64,000 bases of DNA from DASSUC01 sp035650075 (GCA_035650075.1 DASRII010000526.1:5293-69292), one strand, 5' to 3'. Positions 34,301 to 42,443 are shown, numbered from the stretch's first letter. Program-made: numbers and translations. Notes: generated by a model not told the origin, from the sequence alone.

Positions 34301-35334
34301 CCCGGTGGGGCGAGATCCGCTACAACGTACGCGAGCTGTTCGGCACCAAGCTGGAGCTGCGGCTAGGCGACCCGGGCGACTCGGAGATCGACCGGCGGGC
34401 GGCGGCGAACGTGCCGCAAGGCGCCCCCGGGCGCGGGTTGTCCCCGAACCGGATGCATGTGCTGGCCGCCGCGCCGCGCATCGACGGACGCGTCGGCGAC
34501 GAGGAGTTGCCGGCGGGTACGGCCGAGCTGGTCGACCGGATCGGCGCCGCGTGGCCGCACGAACCCGCGCCCCGCGTACGGCTGCTGCCCCGGAAACTGC
34601 CCGCCGAAGAGCTGTGGCGGGTCGCGGACCGGCCGGCCCCCGCGATCCCGATCGGGCTCGACGAGACGCATCTGGCCCCGATCTACCTGATGCCGGAGTC
34701 AGACATCCACCTCGTCGTGTTCGGTGACGCCGAATGCGGCAAGACCAACCTGCTCCGGCTGATCGCCCGCTCCATCGTCGAACGCACCACCCCCGACCAG
34801 GCCCGGCTCGCCATCGTCGATTACCGGCGTACGCTGCTCGGCGTCGTCGAGGGCAAGCATCTGTTGGAGTACGTGCCGTCGATCCAGGTCGCCGAGAAGC
34901 TGGCCGGTGGCCTCCAGGAGGCGATGAACGACCGGCTGCCCGGACCCGACGTGACCACCGAGGAGCTGCGCAACCGGACGTGGTGGAGCGGCCCGGACGT
35001 CTACCTCCTGATCGACGACTACGACCTGGTCGCCGGGTCGAGCGGCAACCCGTTGCTCCAACTGGTGGACCTGCTGCCGCACGCACGCGACATCGGCCTG
35101 CACGTCATCGTGGCCCGGCGCAGCGGCGGAGCCGGGCGGGGGATGTACGACCCGCTGCTGCAGAAGCTGCGCGAGCTCGACGCGCCCGGACTGATCATGT
35201 CCGGCAACCGCGAGGAGGGTCCGCTCATCGGCAACATCGTGGGCAGCCCGCAGCCCACCGGCCGCGGCATCCTGGTGCGGCGCAGCGACGGCGTGAACCT
35301 GGTACAGACGGCATGGCTGGAAGACAGGGCGTGA
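31369..35334 (+). CDS. eccC: Type VII secretion ATPase EccC (FtsK/SpoIIIE), fused form
   Basis: 1321 residues, GTG start. Two N-terminal membrane helices (about 38-60 and 65-82) are followed by a DUF domain and three FtsK/SpoIIIE ATPase domains with P-loops GATGSGKSE (Lys482), GGPRSGKST (Lys839) and GDAECGKTN (Lys1125). The first also has Walker B-like LLIVCDEFSEL. EccC selects WXG100 substrates and drives export. Here EccCa and EccCb are one chain. It is followed by the substrate genes at 35432 and 35759. Confidence 0.96.
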   Translation: MSTVVFRRPPRQPVPPLPRGELVLESPPELAEPLARSAAQFLMLLPMIAGGAAMAIMYSNRGGGVLTYVVGGLFGVSMLGMAAMSFGSSHGSRRAEVDAKRREYMRYLAQSRRQARKAAGQQRAALLWRHPPPGTLWSAPASGRMWERRSTDNDFGEVRVAEGPQKLAIAIVQPQTRPVEDLEPLTAIALRRFVRAHSAVPDLPLAIQLRSFSRVVLRGERDHVLALSRAIVCQFATFHAPDDAWVAVVAAPERTADWDWIKWLPHAQDDRRTDAAGATRLVFDSMAALDTALGEEVTGRPRHSQDARPLTGAPHLLVILDGGEAGPASALSGNGVLGSTVVDLSGMVPPDAGRWLLCLEVGADTVTADRGDRRTRLGRPDRMSVEQATGVARRLAPYRLSHLVETEEATSRVMELPDLLGLGDAAAVDPAHTWRRRSPRERLRIPLGVSPDGSTIDLDLKESALEGMGPHGLLIGATGSGKSELLRTLVISLAINHASDDLNFVLVDFKGGATFASMDALPHTSAVITNLAEELSMVDRMQDAISGEMVRRQELLRAAGNYVSRHEYELARLAGEPLAPLPSLLIVCDEFSELLAEKPDFIDLFVMIGRLGRSLGVHLLLASQTLEEGRLRGLDNHLSYRIGLRTFSAMESRVVLGVPDAYELPNAPGHGYLKVGTQTMQRFRAAYVSGPYLQRRGPRRVNPAAVARQLVPYSVAYLPAPPQLTPSEVDTGAPDDEGAGRKITMLDVIISRLRGHGQPAHQVWLPPLDRSAPLDALLGAFTVDERRGLIAPAWRERLRLVVPVGEEDRPYEQRRDPFAARLDGAAGNVVIVGGPRSGKSTLLRTLICSLALTHSPREVQFMCIDFGGGALRALQGLPHVSGAALRRDLESVRRTVAEVRGILEDREARFASDSIESIDAYRDRKERGEFADDPFGDVFLVVDGYGLFREEQDDLDAIVTGMASRCLGFGVHVVLTAARWGEIRYNVRELFGTKLELRLGDPGDSEIDRRAAANVPQGAPGRGLSPNRMHVLAAAPRIDGRVGDEELPAGTAELVDRIGAAWPHEPAPRVRLLPRKLPAEELWRVADRPAPAIPIGLDETHLAPIYLMPESDIHLVVFGDAECGKTNLLRLIARSIVERTTPDQARLAIVDYRRTLLGVVEGKHLLEYVPSIQVAEKLAGGLQEAMNDRLPGPDVTTEELRNRTWWSGPDVYLLIDDYDLVAGSSGNPLLQLVDLLPHARDIGLHVIVARRSGGAGRGMYDPLLQKLRELDAPGLIMSGNREEGPLIGNIVGSPQPTGRGILVRRSDGVNLVQTAWLEDRA

Positions 35335-35431
35335 CCACCGCCGATTTGGGCGGTACCGTGATTGCCATCGATGCACATACGTTTTCGAGGGGGTTCGCGG
35401 CCCGCGTCGCGGATCGGGGTAGTGAGGCGTG

Positions 35432-35749
35432 ATGCAGCAAAGGGCGACACCGCAGGAGTTCACGGCCGCCGCGACCAAGGCGCAGGCCTTCAACGACGAG
35501 ACCCAGGCCGCGCTCAATCGGCTGCACAACGACGCGCAGGCTCTGCGGTCCAACTGGCGGAGCCGGGAACCGGGCCGGATGTTCGACGTGAACATCGATA
35601 CCTGGATGGACGACATGCGCGTGATGAAGGCCGAGATGGACGAGATCATCAGAATGCTGCGCGCGTCCGGAACCGGGTTCCAGACTCTGGTCGACGACCA
35701 GCAGCGCCGCCTCGGCAACATTTACAGCGACCTGAACACGCGGCGGTAG
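35432..35749 (+). CDS. WXG100-like ESX substrate
   Basis: 105 residues from the ATG (GTG 35429 just before it is possible). Predicted helix-turn-helix, with the turn ALRSNWRSREPGRM near residue 45: Trp is kept but the Gly two residues on is replaced by Ser, so the WxG motif is degenerate. The C-terminal helix ends IYSDLNTRR, with the YxxxD-like export motif YSDL. The 94 bases between eccC and this gene contain only a small ACCGCC/GGCGGT hairpin. It probably dimerises with the product of the next gene. Confidence 0.82.
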   Translation: MQQRATPQEFTAAATKAQAFNDETQAALNRLHNDAQALRSNWRSREPGRMFDVNIDTWMDDMRVMKAEMDEIIRMLRASGTGFQTLVDDQQRRLGNIYSDLNTRR

Positions 35750-35758
35750 GAGACAGCC

Positions 35759-36061
35759 ATGGCATCAGTTGGTGACGTTGACTGGGGCAATCTCCCCGGT
35801 GCGAAGGACCAGGCCATGCGGTTGATCAACGGGGCCCGCGCCATGGATCAGCTCCTGGGCACGCTCAAGACCGACATCAACAAGCTGCGCGCGTCCTGGG
35901 ACGGTCCGTCCCAGCAGGAGTACGACATGCACCAAGGAAGGTTCGACGCGGCGTACAACCGGCTCAAGGACGTCATGGTCAAGCTGGGCGTCAATGTCGT
36001 CGGCATCGTCGACGACAGCGTGGAGACGGAGATCCGCCTGAGAGACCTTTGGAAATCCTGA
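35759..36061 (+). CDS. WXG100-family ESX substrate
   Basis: 100 residues, the exact family length. The turn reads LRASWDGPSQQEYD, an intact WxG (Trp-Asp-Gly) near residue 46, between two long helices. A ribosome binding site GGAGA precedes the ATG by 5 bases. With the gene just before it this forms the usual EsxA/EsxB-type pair after eccC. The stop lies 13 bases inside the mycP reading frame. Confidence 0.92.
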   Translation: MASVGDVDWGNLPGAKDQAMRLINGARAMDQLLGTLKTDINKLRASWDGPSQQEYDMHQGRFDAAYNRLKDVMVKLGVNVVGIVDDSVETEIRLRDLWKS

Positions 36062-37248
36062 GTCGCTTCGCATCGACGGTGGCGGTACTGAGCCTGGGGC
36101 TCGTGCCGCCACTTCACACGGTAGCCGCGGCGAACTCCAGTCTCGCCGCCGTTTGCGGGCCTGTGGTGACACAGCCACTGGCGGAGCCACCGTGGCCGCT
36201 GACCCGGCTCCGGCCCGATCTGGCCTGGCCGCTGACGATGGGTGCCGGCACCACGGTCGCCGTCATCGACTCCGGCGTGTCCGCGGATCACCCGAGCCTG
36301 CGCGGCAAGGTTCGCGCCGGAGTCGACTTCGTCAATCCCAAGGCGGGTCCGGGCCAGTGCGACGAGAACGGCCATGGCACGCTCATCGCCGGCATCATCG
36401 CGGGCCGCGAGACGGTCAGCTCGGGCTACCGCTTCCACGGCGTGGCGCCCGAGGCGAGCATCGTGCCGGTCCGGGTACTGCGGGATCAGCGGCGGTCCTT
36501 CGAAAACGACCTGTCCCTGCGCATCGCCACCGCGGTCGGGTGGGCCGTCGACGTGGGCCGCGCCGACGTCATCAACCTGTCGCTGACCACGCTGCCCACA
36601 TCCCAGTTGCAGGCGGCGATCCAGCACGCGCTGGACCGCGGGGTGATAGTGGTCGCCGCCGCCGGCAACGAGGGTCAGTCGGCGCAACCCGGCCAACCGC
36701 TGTACCCGGCCGCGTACGACGGGGTGCTCGGAGTGGCCAGCATCGACACCGATGACGAGCACGTCGCCAGCTCCAGCACCGGGACGTACGTCGACGTCGC
36801 CGCGCCCGGCGTGCGCATCGCCGGGCCATCTCCGGCCGGCGGTGGCTTCCTGTTCAGCGAGGAGGGCGGCACCAGCTTCGCGGCCGCGTACGTCTCCGGT
36901 GTCGCCGCACTGGTGCACTCGTACCATCCCGACCTGACACCGGCCCAGGTGATCGAGCGAATCACGAAGACCGCAGAGCATCCGCCCGACGGGTGGAACC
37001 CCGACATCGGCTACGGCATCGTGGACCCGGCCCGGGCCGTGGGCGCGCTCCAAGTGGGGACCGCGCCGAAGGCGGTACCGGTCGAGCAGCTCCGTCCCGC
37101 GACCGTCGCGCGAGAGGCGCCGCGCAGCTTGACCGTCGCCGCGACGTGGGTGATGGCCGCCGGCGCCGCGGTGGTCCTGCTGCTGTTGGCGGCCGTACCC
37201 GTCGTGCGCCGCGGCCGGCAACGCGGCTGGCGGTCGAGCCGGTTCTAG
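36049..37248 (+). CDS. mycP: Mycosin MycP, ESX-associated subtilase
   Basis: 399 residues. Signal peptide, then catalytic Asp74 (AVIDSGVS), His109 (ENGHGTLIAG), Asn207 and Ser276 (GGTSFAAAYVSG), plus the Cys36-Cys104 pair typical of mycosins, and a C-terminal membrane helix (about 362-384) with a basic tail. Mycosins cap and stabilise the ESX complex and cleave some substrates. The TTG at 36049 overlaps the WXG100 gene and gives a full signal peptide; GTG 36079 would truncate its basic start. Confidence 0.94.
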   Translation: MEILSRFASTVAVLSLGLVPPLHTVAAANSSLAAVCGPVVTQPLAEPPWPLTRLRPDLAWPLTMGAGTTVAVIDSGVSADHPSLRGKVRAGVDFVNPKAGPGQCDENGHGTLIAGIIAGRETVSSGYRFHGVAPEASIVPVRVLRDQRRSFENDLSLRIATAVGWAVDVGRADVINLSLTTLPTSQLQAAIQHALDRGVIVVAAAGNEGQSAQPGQPLYPAAYDGVLGVASIDTDDEHVASSSTGTYVDVAAPGVRIAGPSPAGGGFLFSEEGGTSFAAAYVSGVAALVHSYHPDLTPAQVIERITKTAEHPPDGWNPDIGYGIVDPARAVGALQVGTAPKAVPVEQLRPATVAREAPRSLTVAATWVMAAGAAVVLLLLAAVPVVRRGRQRGWRSSRF

Positions 37249-37262
37249 GTGAAGGTGATGGC

Positions 37263-38123
37263 ATGACGGACGATGCCCGCGAGCTGGACCAGTTCGAGCG
37301 GCTGATGTCGGCCGCGGACCGGCTGTCGGAGAGCATCGACTCGGCTACCGACCCGGACGCGGTCACCGGCGAGGTCGCCCGGTTCCAGCAGGGCATCTGG
37401 GCGCTGAACAGCCTGCTCGCCGGGGTGCCGGCCGCGGACGCCGAAGTCGACGCCCCCCGCGAGCGGCGCGAGGCGACCGACACCAGCGGTGCCGTCCGCG
37501 CCGTCGCGGCGCCCAGCGGGCTCCTCGAGTCCGTCGAGCTGGACGACGACTGGCGCCGGCTCGTCGGCTCGGAGGGTTTGTCGGCCGCGGTGGAGGAGGC
37601 CTGCCGCAACGTGTTGGCCCCCCGGGACGACGAGGCAGCGGCCGCCGAACCGGCTCCGGACGACCGTCGCGCGCGGCTCGACCGGGCAGACCAGGTGCTG
37701 GCGTTCGTGGAGGGTACGGGTGAACCGCCGGCGGACGTACCGGGCGTCGACATCGGTCGGGTGCGGCCGCGCCCGTACGCCGAGATCGTCGACGAGGTGT
37801 ACCGAGCCATCGACGTCGCTGACTCCATTGCCGCGCAATGGGATCTGCCGGATTCGGCGGAAGGTACCGCGCCCGCCGCACGGCTCACGCTGACCGTGGC
37901 GCCATTCGGTCTGGTGTCCTGCACCGCCGACCCGGAGTGGGTGGGCCGGCAGGAGACCGCGGACCTCAACGACGCCCTCCGCGACGCGGTGCGGTCCCTG
38001 TCGAGCGGGCCCGCCGGACAGCTGACCGGCTCGCCTCTTGCCGCGCTGAACGCGCTGCCGGACCTGACGCGCGTACTCACCGAACTTCAGGCGCTCATCG
38101 CCGACCCCGACAAGCTCCGTTGA
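37263..38123 (+). CDS. ESX-locus protein with a possible YbaB-like segment
   Basis: 286 residues, acidic, no membrane helix. The N-terminal 60 residues are helical (LDQFERLMSAADRLSESIDS). A region from about 75 reads SGLLESVELDDDWRRLVGSE followed by LSAAVEEACRNVLA, the strand-helix plan seen in YbaB/EbfC-fold proteins. A second alpha/beta part around 200 has LTLTVAPFGLVSCTADPEWV. It is preceded by GAAGGTG and lies 14 bases after mycP. Its role is unknown; a chaperone for the proteins downstream is one possibility. Confidence 0.7.
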   Translation: MTDDARELDQFERLMSAADRLSESIDSATDPDAVTGEVARFQQGIWALNSLLAGVPAADAEVDAPRERREATDTSGAVRAVAAPSGLLESVELDDDWRRLVGSEGLSAAVEEACRNVLAPRDDEAAAAEPAPDDRRARLDRADQVLAFVEGTGEPPADVPGVDIGRVRPRPYAEIVDEVYRAIDVADSIAAQWDLPDSAEGTAPAARLTLTVAPFGLVSCTADPEWVGRQETADLNDALRDAVRSLSSGPAGQLTGSPLAALNALPDLTRVLTELQALIADPDKLR

Positions 38124-38141
38124 GGCCGACCGGAGGACCAC

Positions 38142-38465
38142 ATGTCAGGAGACCCCCGCCGCACGCGGGTGACGTACGACTACATCACGGCGCACCGCAA
38201 CTTCTGGACCGAGCACGCCGCCCCTGAGCTGACCACCGTCATCAGGCTGGCCAGTCAGATGTCGCTCCAGTGCCGGGACACATACTTCTTCGGAAAGTTC
38301 CATGAGGTGCACGACGGCCTCATCAACTTCGTCCGGGACCGCGCCGACGAGGGGCACAAGGCGTTCTACGACTTCTCCGCCCGGCTGGCCGAGATCAAGG
38401 CGCACTACGAGGCGCACGAGTCCTTCCACCGCCAGCTGATGCAATCGGGAGGGCTGCGGCCGTGA
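38142..38465 (+). CDS. Small helical WXG-sized ESX-locus protein
   Basis: 107 residues, start supported by GGAGG 6 bases before the ATG. Helical throughout and aromatic (TYDYITAHRNFWTEHAAPEL, GHKAFYDFSARLAEIKAHYE), with no WxG but the right size for a WXG100-like partner. Its stop overlaps the next gene as GTGA. It may form a complex with the larger membrane-active protein encoded there. Confidence 0.7.
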   Translation: MSGDPRRTRVTYDYITAHRNFWTEHAAPELTTVIRLASQMSLQCRDTYFFGKFHEVHDGLINFVRDRADEGHKAFYDFSARLAEIKAHYEAHESFHRQLMQSGGLRP

Positions 38466-39442
38466 CCGGGGGACCGGACCCGGCCGGGTACGCGCGAACC
38501 CGCGAGGAGATCCTCAAGAGGTACCAGGAGCTCGAGGCGGCGCAGCGGGACGCGGCCTACCGGCAGACCCGGTTCGAGGAGGTCTGCCGGCAACTGCCGC
38601 CCGAGCTCCGGCCGGACGCGAGCGTGGTCGAACGAGCCAAGCAGCAGATGGTCAAGTTCTGGGGATACGTCACGCCGCTGCTCTCCGATCTCGCGTTCCC
38701 GTGGTATGCGTACCTCGACAGTCGACGGTGGACCAACATCAATGGCGCCTCCGTCCGGCTGTCGAACGTGCTGACGAAGATGGAGACCCACGGGCAGAGC
38801 GCCGACGCCCTGCGCACCACGGTCCCTCAGCAGCTGATCGCCGGCGACGGGTACCCCGGCCGAGGGGTGCGGGAGTTCCCGTGGGCGGGGATCGCCGGGG
38901 ACGCCTACCGCAGCCGGATCCCGTACCAGCGGCAGGCCAGCGACCGGCTCGGCACCATCTCGATCCGTACGGCCGGCGCCGTGAGCTCGGCCTCGATCAA
39001 CGTCACGTTCCTGTACCTGGCGATCGTGGTCGCGCTGGTCATCCTCGTGTTCGCCTGGAAGGTGATCGTCGGACTGTATGTCGCGTTGACCGCCGCGGCG
39101 GGGTTCCTCGTGGCCGTCTTCCGCGTGGTCGCGTCTCTTCCCGTCTGGCTCACGGTCCACTTGCGCTGGCTACTCACCGCGCTGGCGACGGCAGTGGACA
39201 AGATCTTCGGAGCCGTCGCCACCCTCGTCGCCACCTACTTCGGCGCCAAGTGGGCGGTGGCCCAGCAGGTCATCGTGATGCGGAACCTGCTCATCGAGGA
39301 GCGATCCGGTACCGCGTACCAGACACCGGTGTTCAGCCCCAACGGCAACTGGCCCAACCCGACCCGGGACGTGGCGTTCCCACACATGGGCCTGGACGCC
39401 AACGGGCAGTGGCAGGTGCAGACGCGACCCGAGTACCGCTGA
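38462..39442 (+). CDS. Multi-helix membrane protein with helical ESX-like N-terminus
   Basis: 326 residues, GTG start in a GTGA overlap. Residues 1-115 are a long helical hairpin (REEILKRYQELEAAQRDAAY, later MVKFWGYVTPLLSDLAFPWY). Residues about 175-265 contain three or four hydrophobic helices (VTFLYLAIVVALVILVFAWK and onward). The C-terminal 60 residues are hydrophilic and aromatic. The layout of helical targeting domain plus membrane-inserting part is like some ESX substrates or LXG-type effectors, but no known toxin domain is seen. Confidence 0.65.
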   Translation: MTGGPDPAGYARTREEILKRYQELEAAQRDAAYRQTRFEEVCRQLPPELRPDASVVERAKQQMVKFWGYVTPLLSDLAFPWYAYLDSRRWTNINGASVRLSNVLTKMETHGQSADALRTTVPQQLIAGDGYPGRGVREFPWAGIAGDAYRSRIPYQRQASDRLGTISIRTAGAVSSASINVTFLYLAIVVALVILVFAWKVIVGLYVALTAAAGFLVAVFRVVASLPVWLTVHLRWLLTALATAVDKIFGAVATLVATYFGAKWAVAQQVIVMRNLLIEERSGTAYQTPVFSPNGNWPNPTRDVAFPHMGLDANGQWQVQTRPEYR

Positions 39443-39444
39443 CG

Positions 39445-40602
39445 CTATTCCAGTACGCCGCCGGGTAGATCCTGGTTGCCCGGTCCGAAGATCTGCTTGT
39501 CGTCCTCGAACAGCTGGGTACCGGTCTCCCCGCCCGGGCCGCCGTGACCGCCCAGGCCGGCTCCCATCGGGGCCATGCCCACCGCACTCGAGGCCGAGCC
39601 CGGCGTGAGCCCGCCAGGTGTCGTGGCGCCGCCACGACCCGCCGCACCCGTCAGAAGCGTCTGTGCCGTCTGCGCACCGGTCATCCCGCCCGGCGGCCCG
39701 ACCGACGGTCCGATGTCCGGGAGCGGGATGCCACCCGGGCCGAGGCCACCACCGATACCTCCGGGTCCTCCGCCCAGCTTGCCGATTCCGGCCAGACCCG
39801 GTCCGCCCATGCGCGTCGGGTCCAGACTCGGATCCGATAACGAGGGCGTGGGTATCTCGGTGGACGGCATCTGGGTGTCCGGCGGCGCCGGCAGGTTCGA
39901 GGTCGTCGGCATACCCGTCGTGGGCATCCCCATCATGTTGGGGTTCATCATGTTCGGGTTCATCATGTTGGGATTCATCATCCCGGGCATCATGTTGTTC
40001 GGCGGTCGGGTCGTGCCGGGTCCGCCGCGCGCCCCCGGGGTCTGCCGGCCGCGACCGGCACCCGGTACGTCGACCTGCCTGCCTTCCGGCAACGCGCGCA
40101 GATCGCGCTCGTAGTCGTCGCGCAGTTTCTGGTACGCCTGCCGAGCCTGCGAGCTGTACATGCCGAACAGGTCCTCGTACCCGACCTGGTAGAACGCCTG
40201 CCGGAAGATGCCCGGCGAGACCTCGTCGATCACACCCGCCCGCGAGTACATCGCCTGCCTGTCCCGGACCTCCGGCACCTTGTCCGTCGGGATGGGGATC
40301 GACCGGACCGCGGTCTCCAGATCTGTTGCGCAGGCTCGTAGACCCGGAACGACCCCGACGTGATGCGTTCGGACGTCGTCGAGCGCCTTGGCCAACTTCT
40401 CCAGGTGGGCATAGAACGCCTGGGCGCCCGGTCCGGTCCAGGTCTGGCCGGTGCGCCGGGCGAGTTGCCGGATGCTGTCGGCGACGGCCTCGGTACGTTT
40501 GAACGCCGCCTCCCACTGGTCGGCGGAGCTGCGGACCATGAGGTAGTTGCTGGCGATCGTGACCCGGTTGACGATCTCTTCCCAGCTCAGGTCCTCAGGC
40601 AT
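39445..40602 (-). CDS. PPE-like WXG protein with Gly/Pro/Met-rich tail
   Basis: 385 residues. The N-terminal 180 residues are helical, with TGQTWTGPGAQAFYAHLEKL giving a WxG (Trp55-Thr-Gly57). The tail is low complexity: an NPNMM tandem repeat, then Gly/Pro-rich sequence, ending EDDKQIFGPGNQDLPGGVLE. The same tail logic ends the protein at 41008. It is the last gene of a four-gene minus-strand operon and its start overlaps the upstream stop by 8 bases. Probably an ESX substrate of the PPE/EspB type. Confidence 0.78.
   Translation of the reverse strand: MPEDLSWEEIVNRVTIASNYLMVRSSADQWEAAFKRTEAVADSIRQLARRTGQTWTGPGAQAFYAHLEKLAKALDDVRTHHVGVVPGLRACATDLETAVRSIPIPTDKVPEVRDRQAMYSRAGVIDEVSPGIFRQAFYQVGYEDLFGMYSSQARQAYQKLRDDYERDLRALPEGRQVDVPGAGRGRQTPGARGGPGTTRPPNNMMPGMMNPNMMNPNMMNPNMMGMPTTGMPTTSNLPAPPDTQMPSTEIPTPSLSDPSLDPTRMGGPGLAGIGKLGGGPGGIGGGLGPGGIPLPDIGPSVGPPGGMTGAQTAQTLLTGAAGRGGATTPGGLTPGSASSAVGMAPMGAGLGGHGGPGGETGTQLFEDDKQIFGPGNQDLPGGVLE
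39931..39975 (-). repeat. Three 15-base direct repeats encoding NPNMM
   Basis: Units at 39931-39945, 39946-39960 and 39961-39975 differ at one or two positions. They encode (NPNMM)x3 in the PPE-like protein, flanked by further Met-rich partial copies. Confidence 0.85.
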
Positions 40603-41008
40603 TGCCGGGCGTCCTCGTTCGGGGCAGCAGCCGGTTCACCTCGGCCATGGACAGCCGGTTGCGTTGCTCGGCCGTGGCGTATGTCGCGGCGATCCGGTCC
40701 ACGACCCGCGCGGTCTCGGCGAGCGACGTGGCGATGTTGGTGAGGTTCTGGTTGACCTTCTCGGCCATCCCGCGGGTCTTTTGCTTGAGCGCGGGCACCT
40801 GGTGCAGGATCTCCTCGCTGCCGAAGACGCTCTGCTCGTACCGTCCGAGGCGCAGCGTCTTGTCGGCGTACCCGGCCACCAGGATCTGGTTGCGTACCAG
40901 GTTCGCCAACTCCTCGAGATAGATGCGCACGCTCCGCAGGTGGTTGATGTCGACCGTCATCGCGGACAGGCTGCTCAGGCGCTCGTCGAAGGTGTCCGGC
41001 TCTTCCAC
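40595..41008 (-). CDS. Helical WXG-sized ESX-locus protein
   Basis: 137 residues from GTG 41008, which overlaps the upstream TAG by one base. All helical: LSAMTVDINHLRSVRIYLEE, VPALKQKTRGMAEKVNQNLT. No WxG. Position between two PPE-like genes suggests a PE-like partner or a structural helix-bundle component. Confidence 0.72.
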   Translation of the reverse strand: MEEPDTFDERLSSLSAMTVDINHLRSVRIYLEELANLVRNQILVAGYADKTLRLGRYEQSVFGSEEILHQVPALKQKTRGMAEKVNQNLTNIATSLAETARVVDRIAATYATAEQRNRLSMAEVNRLLPRTRTPGNA

Positions 41009-42066
41009 TACGACAGCACTCCGTCGGTGCTGTCCGGCAGGTCGCCGGGCGCGAAGACTTCCTCGTCCTCGGCCAACAACCAGCCGGTGGCTTCGCGTTC
41101 CTCCTCCTTGCCGGCACCGCTCGCGCCAACCGGGGCTCCGCCCATGCCCACGACCGTGTTGCCGCCACCTGCCATGCCGCGGCCGCCGGGCACGCCGGCC
41201 CCTCCGGCGCCCGCCCTGCCTCCGCCGGCCAGGCCGGGTGCACCGACTCCGTACACGCCACTGCCGGGACCCCCCGGGATACCGGTCATGCTGCCCGGCC
41301 CTCCCATCGGGACACCGTACGTCCCGGGGGCACCGGTCAGGCCCGGGCCGAGACCACCGACGCCGACGCCGCCCATGCCCGGGTACGGACCGAGCTGACC
41401 GGGACTGGCCAACCCGGTACCGATACCGGGCATGCCGATCCCGGGGGTGGTGCCGATCCCGGGCTGGATCGGCAGCGTGCCCGGCGTCAGCGAGCCACCG
41501 GGCGCCACCGTCGTCGCGCCGGCGCCCGAATCCTTTTTGATGAATGCGTTCAGGATGTCGACACCGGTCTTGGCGAGCGAGAGTCCCACCGCGATGTCGG
41601 CGGCCGTCGTCTGGAACACCACCGCCTGGATCTGCGCGTTGAACATCGCCGCGCGGGCCTTGTAGGCGGCGACCCGACCCGGGTTCGCGTCGTACATCCA
41701 CGGGGCGAGGGTGACGGTGCCGCCGGTCATGACGATGAAGCCCTCGGTCCTCGCCTGGGCGACCATCTGGGTGAGGCGCATCTTGGCCATCTGCATCTGC
41801 TGGGCGCCCATGTTGATGGCCATCTGGGTCTGGCCGAGCGTACCCAGCAACTGCTGGCCGGAGCTGAACACGTTGCCGGCCTGGCCGGCCTGCGCCATCT
41901 GGGCCTGCCCACCCCAGGCGCCCGAGCCACCGCTCCCCAGGTTCGACACGCTCTGGTACAGCGAGAAGGCCCCGCCGATGACTTGAGCCGAGGACATGAG
42001 ATTCGCCAGCGTGGTGTTCTGGAACATCGTCGGCTGCGACGCCATGATCTGTTCGAAGCTGGCCAC
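41008..42066 (-). CDS. PPE-like ESX substrate with Gly-rich tail
   Basis: 352 residues, GTG start with a strong ribosome binding site (GCAGGAGG). The N-terminal 190 residues are helical with many Gln, Met and Ala (NMGAQQMQMAKMRLTQMVAQ). Residues about 190-320 are Gly/Pro-rich with irregular GxG-P repeats. The C-terminus is EDEEVFAPGDLPDSTDGVLS. No clear WxG is visible (AWGGQ near residue 50 is the nearest). It is the second gene of the four-gene operon. Confidence 0.75.
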   Translation of the reverse strand: MASFEQIMASQPTMFQNTTLANLMSSAQVIGGAFSLYQSVSNLGSGGSGAWGGQAQMAQAGQAGNVFSSGQQLLGTLGQTQMAINMGAQQMQMAKMRLTQMVAQARTEGFIVMTGGTVTLAPWMYDANPGRVAAYKARAAMFNAQIQAVVFQTTAADIAVGLSLAKTGVDILNAFIKKDSGAGATTVAPGGSLTPGTLPIQPGIGTTPGIGMPGIGTGLASPGQLGPYPGMGGVGVGGLGPGLTGAPGTYGVPMGGPGSMTGIPGGPGSGVYGVGAPGLAGGGRAGAGGAGVPGGRGMAGGGNTVVGMGGAPVGASGAGKEEEREATGWLLAEDEEVFAPGDLPDSTDGVLS

Positions 42067-42081
42067 GGGACCTCCTGCGCC

Positions 42082-42408
42082 TCAGCTCGTCAGTGTCCGG
42101 GTGTACGTCTGGTTCCGCTGCTCGTACTTGTCCGCCGTCGTGCGGAGGCGTTGCGCCATCTCCCGGATCTCGCGGACGTTCATGTCGTTGCACGACTGGA
42201 GCTGTCCGAGGGTCTGGACCGCGGCGAGGGCCAACTGGAATCCGCTCATGCCCCCGCCACTGGCGGCCGACGCGACATTGCGGCCCTCGCGCTCGAGTTC
42301 GTCCGCGACGTTGTCCAGCTTCTTCGCGGCCGCGCGGAGTTCGGCCGGGGTTGCCAGGAGGTCGGTCGGCTGCGCACTGGGCAGCGTCGAGTCCGGTGTG
42401 CTAGCCAT
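42082..42408 (-). CDS. WXG100-like helical protein
   Basis: 108 residues from ATG 42408; GACAAT ends 7 bases before it and no ribosome binding site exists, favouring it over ATG 42417. Two helices (TPAELRAAAKKLDNVADELE and MNVREIREMAQRLRTTADKY) flank a Gly/Ser turn SGGGMSGFQL where WxG would be, so the Trp is lost. This is the standard plan of WXG100-type ESX substrates and heads the operon that ends at 39445. Confidence 0.8.
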   Translation of the reverse strand: MASTPDSTLPSAQPTDLLATPAELRAAAKKLDNVADELEREGRNVASAASGGGMSGFQLALAAVQTLGQLQSCNDMNVREIREMAQRLRTTADKYEQRNQTYTRTLTS

Positions 42409-42415
42409 GGAAAGC

Positions 42416-42436
42416 ATTGTCCATCAGAGGTAGCTT
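42416..42436. promoter_or_regulatory. Divergent leaderless promoters, WXG operon / YbaB genes
   Basis: GACAAT on the minus strand (42421-42416) ends 7 bases before ATG 42408. TAGCTT on the plus strand (42431-42436) ends 7 bases before ATG 42444. Only 35 bases separate the two start codons. Neither has a Shine-Dalgarno sequence. Confidence 0.55.
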
Positions 42437-42443
42437 GGTGTCG

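Noticed and set aside
39931..39975. Direct repeats as a CRISPR-like array
   Set aside because: Units are 15 bases with no spacers, in frame inside a gene, coding for NPNMM.
41009..42193. N-terminal extension of the 40595-41008 frame through the 41008-42066 gene
   Set aside because: The extended part is out of frame with the PPE-like protein and has no domain; the true start GTG is at 41008.
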